10,011 nt of DNA from Desulfobulbaceae bacterium UBA5173. Lineage in GTDB: Bacteria; Desulfobacterota; Desulfobulbia; Desulfobulbales; Desulfobulbaceae. A model generated the notes under the pieces. The model saw only the letters and a list, made by a program, of their open reading frames with translations. It searched no databases and had not been told where the DNA came from. Position numbers and translations under genes: made by a program. The DNA is taken from NCBI GenBank assembly GCA_002413355.1, contig DHWV01000017.1, positions 10,679 through 20,689 on the forward strand, in the 5' to 3' direction. Shown here piece by piece: positions 1 to 5,994 of this stretch (its first letter is position 1; every line of letters begins with the position of its first letter).

Positions 1-164
1 ATGATCGTGGCCGGATTGGAGTTGATCAGCACCACCTCATAGCCCTCTTCTTTCAGGGCCTTGACCGCCTGCGCGCCGGAGTAGTCGAACTCGCAGGCCT
101 GGCTGATGATGATCGGGCCGGAGCCGATGATGAGAATCTTATGGATGTCTGTGCGTTTAGGCAT
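1..164 (-). CDS. carB: Carbamoyl-phosphate synthetase large subunit, N-terminal fragment
   Basis: Only the first 54 codons lie in the window; the gene continues off the left edge. CarB makes carbamoyl phosphate from bicarbonate, ATP and the ammonia channelled from CarA, feeding pyrimidine and arginine synthesis in the cytoplasm. The visible protein begins MPKRTDIHKILIIGSGPIII, followed by SQACEFDYSGAQA and EEGYEVVLINSNPATI. These are the first Rossmann-like strand and glycine loop and the start of the ATP-grasp preATP domain, very conserved in this family. The residue after III is S where many homologues have G, which I take as lineage variation. The ATG at 162-164 gives the standard MPKR start, but no convincing Shine-Dalgarno precedes it. 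carA lies upstream on the same strand, separated by 197 bp holding a palindromic repeat array. Identification is near certain. Confidence 0.96.
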   Translation of the reverse strand, partial: MPKRTDIHKILIIGSGPIIISQACEFDYSGAQAVKALKEEGYEVVLINSNPATI

Positions 165-240
165 GGCGAATTGTGCGATAGTGTACGCTGACAGGCAGCG
201 ATCTTTTTCAAAAACAGGCTGCAACAGCTTGGTGCTCGGA

Positions 241-350
241 GTATGACACCTATGACTCGCTCGGTATCATAGGCATGACTCCTTCCGTGTCATATATATG
301 ACTCCCATCGTATCATACGTATGACTCCAGCCGAGTCATACGTATGGGAC
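241..350. repeat. Array of five 18-bp palindromes, 23-bp period
   Basis: Five near-palindromic 18-mers start at 241, 264, 287, 310 and 333, exactly 23 bp apart. They read GTATGACACCTATGACTC, GTATCATAGGCATGACTC, GTGTCATATATATGACTC, GTATCATACGTATGACTC and GAGTCATACGTATGGGAC. The consensus GAGTCATACGTATGACTC is a perfect palindrome. The four intervening 5-mers differ (gctcg, cttcc, ccatc, cagcc). The array fills most of the carA-carB gap and stops 11 bp before the carA stop codon. Units vary mainly in the outer and central positions while the TCATA/TATGACTC core is kept. It could be an array of dimeric regulator sites, an intergenic mRNA structure between carA and carB, or an amplified selfish repeat. 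The function is unknown; the geometry is read directly from the sequence. Confidence 0.9.
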
Positions 351-361
351 GCTGCGCCCTG

Positions 362-1471
362 CTATTTCCGCCCTTCCATCAGGCCGATGAAGCGGTCGAA
401 GAGATAGACGGCGTCGTGCGGGCCGGGCGCGTGTTCCGGGTGATACTGCACGGAAAAGGCAGGATATTCTTGATGCCGCATTCCTTCCAAACTGCCGTCG
501 TTCAGGTTGATGTGCGTCACTTCGACGGTCGGCGGCAGGGATTGCGGATCAACGCAGAAGCCGTGGTTCTGCGAGGTGATCTCCACTTTGCCGGTCTGCA
601 AGTCCTTCACCGGCTGATTGCCGCCGCGATGACCGAATTTCAGCTTGAAGGTGCTGCCGCCATACGCGAGGCCAAGCATTTGGTGGCCAAGACAAATGCC
701 GAAAATCGGTTTCTTGCCGAGCAGGGCGCGGATGTTCTCCACCACGCCTTCCACGCCCGCCGGATCGCCGGGGCCGTTGGAGAGAAACACGCCGTCGGGG
801 TTCAGGGCCAGCACTTCGGCTGCCGGAGTGGTCGCGGGCACGACCAGAACGCTGCACCCCTTTTCCGCCAGAATGCGCAGCTGATTGTATTTGATGCCGA
901 AGTCGTAGGCGACCACCTTGAACCTGCCGCCTGCGGGAAAGTCGGCACTCGCAGCCGGGCCGCCTTTGTCCCAAGCGTAGGACTTGGCGGTTGTCACGCC
1001 TGCCACCATATCCTGGCCAACTAATCCAGCCCACTGCTTTGCCTTTTCCACCAGCGAAGCCTCATCAAGGTCTTCCGTGGAGATGACCGCCTTCATCGCT
1101 CCCCGCTTGCGGATGATCCGGGTCAGCATCCGGGTGTCGAAGCCCTCTATGCCGAGCACGCCGAACTTGCAGAGGAAGTCGGCTAAGGTGCCGCTGGAGC
1201 GGAAATTGCTCGGCACAGCCTGATATTCGCGCATCAGGAAGGCGCGGGGATGGACGGCGGCAGACTCCATGTCCTCGGCATTGATGCCGTAATTACCGAT
1301 CAGCGGGTAGGTCATCGTCACCATCTGGCCAGTGTAGGAGGGGTCGGTCAGGATTTCCTGATAACCGCTCATGCTGGTGTTGAACACGATCTCCCCGGCG
1401 GCCTCGCCCGGCCCGGTGAAGGAGCGGGCGGTCATGACAGTGCCGTCTTCAAGCGCGATAAGTGCTTTCAT
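362..1471 (-). CDS. carA: Carbamoyl-phosphate synthetase small (glutamine amidotransferase) subunit
   Basis: Hydrolyses glutamine and passes ammonia to CarB for carbamoyl-phosphate synthesis. The 369-residue product is the usual length. The N-terminal CarA-specific domain (about 1-140) carries FNTSMSGYQEILTDPSYTGQ and the IEGFDTRMLTRIIRKRGAM segment. The class I glutamine amidotransferase domain (about 185-365) has the oxyanion loop SNGPGDP, the nucleophile Cys260 in GICLGHQ, and His344 and Glu346 in QYHPE, so the triad is complete. The MKALIALEDG start at the ATG 1469-1471 is typical. No clear Shine-Dalgarno is seen; the small upstream gene ends only 4 bp before the ATG, so translation may depend on coupling to it. 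carB follows downstream after an unusually long, repeat-filled gap. Codon use looks native, unlike the AT-richer DNA upstream. Confidence 0.97.
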   Translation of the reverse strand: MKALIALEDGTVMTARSFTGPGEAAGEIVFNTSMSGYQEILTDPSYTGQMVTMTYPLIGNYGINAEDMESAAVHPRAFLMREYQAVPSNFRSSGTLADFLCKFGVLGIEGFDTRMLTRIIRKRGAMKAVISTEDLDEASLVEKAKQWAGLVGQDMVAGVTTAKSYAWDKGGPAASADFPAGGRFKVVAYDFGIKYNQLRILAEKGCSVLVVPATTPAAEVLALNPDGVFLSNGPGDPAGVEGVVENIRALLGKKPIFGICLGHQMLGLAYGGSTFKLKFGHRGGNQPVKDLQTGKVEITSQNHGFCVDPQSLPPTVEVTHINLNDGSLEGMRHQEYPAFSVQYHPEHAPGPHDAVYLFDRFIGLMEGRK

Positions 1472-1475
1472 ATAG

Positions 1476-1679
1476 TTATTTTTTCAGATTAGATTCAGGA
1501 AAATCTGGAATTGCGCCAGCAAAGCGTTTGACAAATTCTTTTGCGGATAATGGATTGCTGCCGCCAGATTCTACCGGCAGGATGATAACCTCAATTTTCT
1601 CGTAAGCATTGAACTCAGGCGGCAGTTTAATCAGAACTTGCTGGTCTTGAATTATATGGATTTGGCGCAGAGCTAACAT
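1476..1679 (-). CDS. Small antitoxin-like protein, orphan, directly upstream of carA
   Basis: A 67-residue protein beginning MLALRQIHIIQDQQVLIKLP and containing EKIEVIILPVES. The pattern of a short strand, a hydrophobic PxEF segment and the strand VEVIILP resembles small antitoxins (DUF2281/AbrB-like) usually paired with PIN-domain toxins. This is a resemblance in pattern, not a firm family match. The C-terminal half (LSAKEFVKRFAGAIPDF) could be the toxin-binding tail. No toxin gene sits next to it: the downstream neighbour is carA, whose ATG is 4 bp after the TAA. The nearest PIN gene is about 1 kb upstream and has its own small partner. The ATG at 1677-1679 lacks an obvious ribosome binding site, so the start is uncertain. 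It is probably co-transcribed with carA. It could be a relic of a toxin-antitoxin pair. Confidence 0.6.
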   Translation of the reverse strand: MLALRQIHIIQDQQVLIKLPPEFNAYEKIEVIILPVESGGSNPLSAKEFVKRFAGAIPDFPESNLKK

Positions 1680-1690
1680 GCATAAAGCAA

Positions 1691-1723
1691 CTATGATTTA
1701 ATTATGGTGGACTCTCTTGGCAT
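1691..1723 (-). other. Possible 10-codon leader ORF with strong ribosome binding site
   Basis: On the minus strand a purine-rich stretch AGGAGAAAGG lies just before an ATG (1721-1723) that opens a frame of ten codons, MPRESTIIKS, ending in TAG at 1691. The ribosome binding site is stronger than any seen at the antitoxin-like gene or carA downstream. It may be a translated leader, the relic start of a lost gene, or chance. Nothing in the peptide suggests an attenuator: there is no run of one amino acid. Confidence 0.2.
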
Positions 1724-1734
1724 CCTTCCTTTCT

Positions 1735-1787
1735 CCTCTAACACCCAACGACCAAGCTGTGCGGGCAAACGAGTGTTTTGTTAGGGG
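1735..1787 (-). other. attC-like site with paired GTTAG boxes (tentative)
   Basis: Read on the minus strand, CCCCTAAC (1787-1780) and GTTAGAGG (1742-1735) are inverted boxes pairing at 7 of 8 positions, 37 bp apart. The TAA stop of the DUF4145 gene lies inside the first box, as in many integron cassettes. The second box runs straight into a purine-rich ribosome-binding-like stretch. A matching GTTAGGGGGC box (2437-2428) lies just before the DUF4145 start codon, so the gene is bracketed as a cassette would be. Against this, the inner L-box pairing is weak, the last base of each box departs from the GTTRRRY consensus, and 53 bp is short for attC. It could be a degenerate site or an unrelated inverted repeat. 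Confidence 0.3.
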
Positions 1788-2422
1788 CTGCTAAGAGCAT
1801 TTACTTCACTTGGCATTTGATATACATACTTATATACAGACTCCACTAGGCTAAATACTGCTTTGGCTTCTTTCTCTGACATAGAAACATTTACTATCGG
1901 ATCTTTTCCTGGATGAGCACCTACATTTCCCTTTTTCCTGATTGTGTCCGCCATTTGGTACACAAGATCAGGAATTAGGTTTTGATCCTTAAGTTCTTTA
2001 AGTTGATCAAACAAATTGTCCTTTGGATTTGCCCCTTTTTCTTTTGCACATGACTGTAGAGAGCGTCTACACATGACAGTGGCGGCATTCCATGCGCCAA
2101 TAGATATACATATAGCTGCCTCGCGCAAATCAGTTGCTATCTCCGCAGGAATACTTGGATGGGGAAAATGCCCTGTAGGTGGAAACTGAGTTTCTATATT
2201 TGATTCAGTTGGAAATGGCACCTCAACTCTGCGCGTATGGAGAAATATATGCTCGCCACATGCGGTACACCGCAAGACATATCGAGTTATATGACCGTGA
2301 ATCTGGGTAAGAACAGCTTGGCTGGGATACCAAACAATCTTGAACTGTGTTTTCGCACGACACTCGGGGCATTCAAAAATCAGTCGAGTAAAATCGTTTT
2401 TCTCAGTAACTGGCACTTTCAT
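1781..2422 (-). CDS. Zinc-ribbon plus DUF4145 domain protein
   Basis: A 213-residue protein. The N-terminus holds a CxxC pair at Cys18/Cys21 (CPEC) and another at Cys52/Cys55 (CTAC), a probable zinc ribbon. The C-terminal region (about 95-200) matches the DUF4145 pattern: WNAATVMCRRSLQ, then LFDQLKEL and ADTIRKKGNVGAHPG. DUF4145 is an all-helical domain often seen in accessory regions and fused to or beside nucleases; it has been compared with HEPN folds. No exact R-x4-6-H RNase motif is evident here (the spacing in RKKGNVGAH is longer), so catalysis cannot be claimed. The ATG at 2420-2422 was chosen over an upstream TTG because AGGGGG precedes it and the zinc ribbon follows at once. The DNA is visibly more AT-rich than waaA or carA, suggesting acquisition. 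The exact molecular role is unknown. Confidence 0.85.
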   Translation of the reverse strand: MKVPVTEKNDFTRLIFECPECRAKTQFKIVWYPSQAVLTQIHGHITRYVLRCTACGEHIFLHTRRVEVPFPTESNIETQFPPTGHFPHPSIPAEIATDLREAAICISIGAWNAATVMCRRSLQSCAKEKGANPKDNLFDQLKELKDQNLIPDLVYQMADTIRKKGNVGAHPGKDPIVNVSMSEKEAKAVFSLVESVYKYVYQMPSEVNALSSP

Positions 2423-2528
2423 TCTTTGCCCCCTAACAATGACGATCCAGAGATAACAAGTGATATTATTTTGTATTGAGCCATTGAACAGCACCAATCT
2501 TGGCGATTTGTATTTTGATACCTGATAA

Positions 2529-2687
2529 TCACGATTCCTTCTTCAGCCTATCAGTCCGCGACTGTTCCTGCCGCTGGCGTTGAAGCTCCATATAATATCC
2601 AACTATCTTTTTCGGGTCATGGCTATGCTCTTTTGAAATTTGATGGCGCACATCCCGTATTCTCTTGATCGCAGGATCATCCTTCAT
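2529..2687 (-). CDS. Small hydrophilic protein, probable partner of the PIN gene
   Basis: A 52-residue, highly charged protein with MKDDPAIKRIRDVRHQISKE at the start and HDPKKIVGYYMELQRQ in the middle. Short proteins of this type, with an R-x-x-R-x-x-I pattern then HDPKKIVEYY, occur beside PIN-domain genes of the kind found here, so an antitoxin-like role is inferred. The ATG at 2685-2687 was preferred over an upstream one because GGAGGA lies 7 nt before it. The start lies inside the last codons of the PIN gene (11-bp overlap), so the two are probably translationally coupled. The order, PIN first and small protein second, is opposite to classical VapBC. The function is inferred only from context. 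Confidence 0.65.
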   Translation of the reverse strand: MKDDPAIKRIRDVRHQISKEHSHDPKKIVGYYMELQRQRQEQSRTDRLKKES

Positions 2688-3161
2688 TATCCATTCCTCC
2701 AAGCAGTTCAAGCGGGGTCACCAAAACCGGCACATACAATCCCAGCAACGTGTTGACCCGACGGATATGGCCAAACTTATTGGCATTGGCCAAGTGGCGG
2801 CAATTCCACGTCAGCAGAAAATCGCACTTGTGAAACGATGCCAGTGCCAAGTGCATCGCATCTCCGACAGGATCGTTCGGCATCACCTTATGCCTGATGT
2901 ACGCTTCAACGATCTCCTCTATCTCAACAACGATTTCCACAAGTTCCAATGACTGAACATCCGCAGGGCCTCTTCTTTGACAGGATGATTTCCACGGCTG
3001 AGTTCATCAAGGACAGCATCGCTTGTGACAAGTTCATCAGTGCGCCGCTCATCCCACCACTCCTGCGTCCAGCCGCGCCGGGCCGCCATGCCTGGCTCAG
3101 TACGAACCTCGTGGTAGAAGCTGGGAATGGATGTTTCGATATAAACCTTTGATTTCAGCAT
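2677..3161 (-). pseudogene. PIN-domain (VapC-like) protein gene, frameshifted
   Basis: PIN-domain proteins are Mg-dependent ribonucleases, typically toxins. The first frame reads MLKSKVYIETSIPSFYHEVR through ELVTSDAVLDELSRGNHP, covering the first acidic residue and the second acidic helix. It then runs out of frame at FSHWNLWKSLLR and stops. A second frame resumes with LELVEIVVEIEEIVEAYIRH, then NDPVGDAMHLALASFHKCDF and LLTWNCRHLANANK, the third acidic site and C-terminal core, ending at TGA 2677-2679. The two halves join as one protein of about 161 residues, normal for this family, if one base is added near 2950-2958. The start ATG lies 2 bp after the waaA stop, with no ribosome binding site visible, so it probably relied on coupling to waaA. 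A genuine inactivating deletion and a sequencing or assembly error are both possible. Confidence 0.82.
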
Positions 3162-3163
3162 GG

Positions 3164-4459
3164 TCAAAGATTAGTTGTTTTGCAAGTCACCTTCATTAGC
3201 TCCCTCATCACCAATTCCGCCTGCCGCAAGGCCGAACCTTGCTGCGATCGAGCCAGCCGTTCCGCTGCCTGACAGACCTGCTGATAACGCTGCTCATCCC
3301 GCAGCAGAGCGGAAATCTGATCAGCCAGCTCATCAGTATCACGCGCCTGAAAGCCCGCGCCAGCGGCCAGCACCAGTTCCGCCGCATCCTGATAATCCTG
3401 CATAAACGGCCCAAAGCAGACCGGTCTGCGCCAGCGCACTGGTTCCATGATGTTGTGGCCGCCTTTGTTGACCAAGCTGCCGCCGCAGAAATTCACATCG
3501 CCGATGGCGTACAAATCAGCCAGCTCGCCGAGCGAATCCACCAGCACGATGTCTGCGCTTCGGCCTCTTTCCCTGCAATCAGAGAGCAGTGCATAATCCA
3601 ACCCGGCTGCCGTCAACAGATTCCGCACTTCATCCAAGCGGTGCAAATGGCGCGGCGCAATAATCCAGAGCAGCCCCACCGCTGTTTCCGTCCGCAGGCG
3701 ACGATAAACCGGCAGGAGCAGCTCCTCCTCGCCCGTGCGGGTTGAGCCGCAGATGAAGACCTTTTTCCTGCCCGGACTGAGCAGCCGCCGGTATTTTTCC
3801 CGCACTGCTCCGGCATAGGCGGCGGGCAGATCATATTTCAGATTGCCGCAGACATGGATGCGTTCTGGGGCAACGCCAAGCTGACGGTAGCGGTCGCCGT
3901 CTTCTTCGCGGATAACCGCCACTGCGGCAAAATTTTTCAACAGATCAGCCATGAAGCCGCAGACACGCTGGTAGCGGCGGAACGAGCGTTCGCTCAACCG
4001 CCCGTTGAGCAGGAGCATCGGAACTCCCGCCAAGCCGGTTTCTCGCAGCATGGTTGGCCACAGTTCGGTTTCAAGGCAGACGTAGAGATCAGGCCGCACT
4101 GCCCGCAAAGCCGCTGTCACGGCCTGAGGCATGTCTAACGGAGCCAGCTCGCAGTGCACTGTCTGTGGCAGACGAGCACGGGCAGCCTCCAATCCCTGCC
4201 GGGTCATAGCGGTGAGAAAAAAATGGCAGCCGGGTATCTGTTCCGTCAGGGCGGCGATCAAGACACGGGCAGCCTGCACTTCCCCCACCGAGGCGGCATG
4301 AATCCAGAGCAGCGGGCCGCTCCGCGCGACAATATGTTGATATTTTCCCAGCCGCTGTTCGATTTCCCAGCCGGGAACGGTGTAATTCACTATAGGCAGG
4401 ACAGCCGAAAGCAGGGCATGAGAAGCCGTGCCGAGTATGCGGTAGAGGACAGGCAGCAT
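3164..4459 (-). CDS. waaA: 3-deoxy-D-manno-octulosonic acid (Kdo) transferase
   Basis: Transfers Kdo from CMP-Kdo to the lipid A precursor at the inner membrane, an essential step in LPS assembly. The 431-residue length fits. An N-terminal hydrophobic segment (about 5-25, ILGTASHALLSAVLPIV) is the usual membrane anchor. The N-terminal GT-B half has IHAASVGE with the catalytic Glu60, then LETELWP at 129-135 and NGRLSERS at 152-159. The C-terminal half has CGSTRTGEEE (238-247), APRHLHR (268-274), DSLGELADLY (308-317) and the nucleotide-binding GGSLVNKGGHNIMEP (326-340). No kinase or second glycosyltransferase domain is fused. The ATG at 4457-4459 is the only reasonable start; upstream the frame soon reaches a stop, and no good Shine-Dalgarno is present. 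A promoter-like sequence lies about 62 bp upstream. The broken PIN gene follows after 2 bp. Confidence 0.95.
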   Translation of the reverse strand: MLPVLYRILGTASHALLSAVLPIVNYTVPGWEIEQRLGKYQHIVARSGPLLWIHAASVGEVQAARVLIAALTEQIPGCHFFLTAMTRQGLEAARARLPQTVHCELAPLDMPQAVTAALRAVRPDLYVCLETELWPTMLRETGLAGVPMLLLNGRLSERSFRRYQRVCGFMADLLKNFAAVAVIREEDGDRYRQLGVAPERIHVCGNLKYDLPAAYAGAVREKYRRLLSPGRKKVFICGSTRTGEEELLLPVYRRLRTETAVGLLWIIAPRHLHRLDEVRNLLTAAGLDYALLSDCRERGRSADIVLVDSLGELADLYAIGDVNFCGGSLVNKGGHNIMEPVRWRRPVCFGPFMQDYQDAAELVLAAGAGFQARDTDELADQISALLRDEQRYQQVCQAAERLARSQQGSALRQAELVMRELMKVTCKTTNL

Positions 4460-4520
4460 GTCAGAATATTCGGTCTTAGCAACCCCCGGCTGTCGTTTTC
4501 ACCTCTTCGCAAAACAGGCT

Positions 4521-4549
4521 ATTTAAACAGGATTGCCTTGGCGAGTCAA
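4521..4549 (-). promoter_or_regulatory. Sigma70-like promoter for waaA
   Basis: On the minus strand TTGACT (4549-4544) and TTAAAT (4526-4521) are separated by exactly 17 bp, matching -35 and -10 consensus at 5 of 6 and 4 of 6 positions. Transcription would start near 4514, giving a leader of about 55 nt before the waaA ATG. This is a motif match only. Confidence 0.5.
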
Positions 4550-4689
4550 GAGGGAAGCCGTTTTGGCCGGTAAAAATCAGGTTTTGCTTGACAGCAGCGG
4601 CTGAAATCTGTTAGCAAACCTTCTGTCCGCTGTTGTTCCGGCGGGAGAATGCGTTCTGCACAAATCAAACCTGTTGTCGGAGGAATTTC

Positions 4690-5775
4690 ATGATCGCCTC
4701 ATTTTTGCGATTTTTTCCCGCGCTGGCACTGGCCGCTCTGCTTGCTTTTGCAGCCCAGCCGGCCGCAAGCCAGACCGCGACGAATAAAATCGCACCAACC
4801 CACCAACCCAAGGAAACCAAAATGAAAGATGGACTGTATGCGAAGATCAAGACCGGCAAGGGCGACATCCTGCTCGCACTCTATTATGATAAAACTCCGC
4901 TGACGGTGATCAACTTTGTCGGCTTGGCTGAAGGCACGCTGGCTTACGGCGGCGCAGGCAAGCCGGTCGGTGCCCGCTTCTACGATGGCCTTAAATTTCA
5001 TCGGGTGATCAAAGACTTCATGATTCAAGGTGGCTGCCCGCTCGGCACCGGCACCGGCGGGCCAGGCTACACCTTTGCTGATGAAATTGTGCCTGCGCTC
5101 AAGTTCACCGGCCCCGGCATTCTGGCGATGGCCAACGCCGGACCTGAAACCAACGGCTCTCAGTTTTTCATCACGCATGTCGCTACCCCGCATCTGAACG
5201 GCAGGCACACCATTTTCGGCCATGTGGTGGAAGGGCAGGATGTGGTGAATGCAATTCAGCAGAATGATGTGATCAGCACGATTGAAATCATCCGGCAGGG
5301 TGAGGCCGCCAAGAAGTTTCAGACTGATCAAGCTGCCTTTGACCGGGCCAAGTCGGAAATCGAGACCAAAAAACAGGCTGCCGCTGGTGAGGAGCAGAAA
5401 AATACCCTCAGCGTGATCAAGAAAAAATGGCCCAATGCGCATTGCGAAAAAAACGGCCTCTGCTGGGTGGTGAGCAATGCGGGCCAAGGCAGCACACCGG
5501 CGCAAGGCACCAAAATCAGCGTGCATTATACAGGCCGCTTGCTCGAAAATGACCGCAAATTCGACAGTTCCTATGATCGGGGCGAGCCGATTCAGTTTCC
5601 GGTTGGTGCAGGTCGGGTCATCCCAGGCTGGGACATGGCCCTTGCCACGATGAAGAAGGGAGAGAAACGCACGCTGATCATCCCGCCGCAACTTGCTTAC
5701 GGTGCGCAGGGTGCAGGCGGAGTTATCCCGCCCAATGCGTGGCTGGTCTTTGACGTGGAGCTGCTTGATTTCTGA
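4690..5775 (+). CDS. Exported dual-domain peptidyl-prolyl isomerase (cyclophilin + FKBP)
   Basis: Catalyses cis-trans isomerisation of Xaa-Pro bonds, probably as a folding factor in the periplasm. The 361 residues run as follows: signal peptide 1-27 (hydrophobic FFPALALAALLAFAA, cleavage likely after AAS); short linker; cyclophilin domain about 46-202; charged helical linker about 205-250; FKBP domain about 255-361. Cyclophilin catalytic residues are present: Arg105, Phe110, Met111 and Gln113 in FHRVIKDFMIQGG, the NGSQFFIT motif, and His173. The position of human CypA Trp121 is His168, as often in bacterial, cyclosporin-insensitive forms. FKBP pocket residues are intact: Tyr280, Phe291, Asp292, Val310-Ile311, Trp314, Tyr337 and Phe354. 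The ATG at 4690 has GGAGGA 6 nt before it, and only this start gives a clean signal peptide. Known families hold each domain separately; two-family fusions are less common. Confidence 0.93.
   Translation: MIASFLRFFPALALAALLAFAAQPAASQTATNKIAPTHQPKETKMKDGLYAKIKTGKGDILLALYYDKTPLTVINFVGLAEGTLAYGGAGKPVGARFYDGLKFHRVIKDFMIQGGCPLGTGTGGPGYTFADEIVPALKFTGPGILAMANAGPETNGSQFFITHVATPHLNGRHTIFGHVVEGQDVVNAIQQNDVISTIEIIRQGEAAKKFQTDQAAFDRAKSEIETKKQAAAGEEQKNTLSVIKKKWPNAHCEKNGLCWVVSNAGQGSTPAQGTKISVHYTGRLLENDRKFDSSYDRGEPIQFPVGAGRVIPGWDMALATMKKGEKRTLIIPPQLAYGAQGAGGVIPPNAWLVFDVELLDF
4810..4824 (+). promoter_or_regulatory. Possible internal translation start in the PPIase gene
   Basis: AAGGA (4810-4814) lies 7 nt before an in-frame ATG (4822-4824) at codon 45, just past the signal peptide and where the cyclophilin domain starts (MKDGLYAKIKTGKGDI). 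Initiation here would give a 317-residue cytoplasmic form with both catalytic domains complete. This is inferred from spacing and position only. Confidence 0.3.
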
Positions 5776-5811
5776 TATAGCCAGATCAACATACTTTGAA
5801 TCGTCGTATCA

Positions 5812-5882
5812 GTCAGTTCGAGCAAAGCGAGAAATCTCACGCCAAGGGTGACTAGGAGATTCATCGCGGTGCTCGGAATGAC
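5812..5882. repeat. 71-bp hairpin repeat, GTCATTCCGAGC family, copy 1
   Basis: Arms 5812-5838 and 5856-5882 are inverted and pair at 21 of 27 positions around a 17-nt loop, so transcripts from either strand can fold. The right arm, read on the minus strand, contains GTCATTCCGAGCACCGCGA. This core is a dispersed repeat that I recall from many environmental genomes. It lies 37 bp after the PPIase stop and may act as a 3' structure for that message. The repeat also explains spurious open frames on the minus strand here. Confidence 0.75.
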
Positions 5883-5994
5883 ATGCAGGTTCAGCTCTAA
5901 GGCCTCGTGCCGCAGCAGCGCAGACAAGCGCAAGGATGAGAGGAGAACACCATGAATACATCCCCTCCCTATACCGTCTGAAAAACAGCATAGG

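Noticed and set aside
241..350. CRISPR array
   Set aside because: The repeats are 18 bp and imperfect and the spacers only 5 bp, far too short for CRISPR spacers; no cas gene is nearby.
344..1024. Long open frame of 226 codons on the plus strand
   Set aside because: It is antisense to carA, has no family pattern and no ribosome binding site; a high-GC shadow frame.
2423..2497. Extension of the DUF4145 protein to an upstream TTG
   Set aside because: The extra 25 residues do not resemble the family and cross the GTTAG box; the ATG at 2420-2422 has a purine-rich binding site.
4588..4616. Promoter for the PPIase gene (TTGACA at 4588-4593)
   Set aside because: The -35 box is perfect, but no acceptable -10 lies at 16-18 bp (TTAGCA or TAGCAA are poor), so it was not listed.
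4699..5691. Open frame of 330 codons on the minus strand
   Set aside because: It lies wholly opposite the PPIase gene, whose domains are certain; composition-driven shadow.
5773..5812. Terminator after the PPIase gene (CTGATA ... TATCAG)
   Set aside because: Six-base arms with a loop of nearly 30 nt and no T-run; too weak.
5697..5991. Two open frames on the minus strand across the PPIase 3' end and the repeats
   Set aside because: Their sequences are translated GTCATTCCGAGC repeat, a known source of false proteins.
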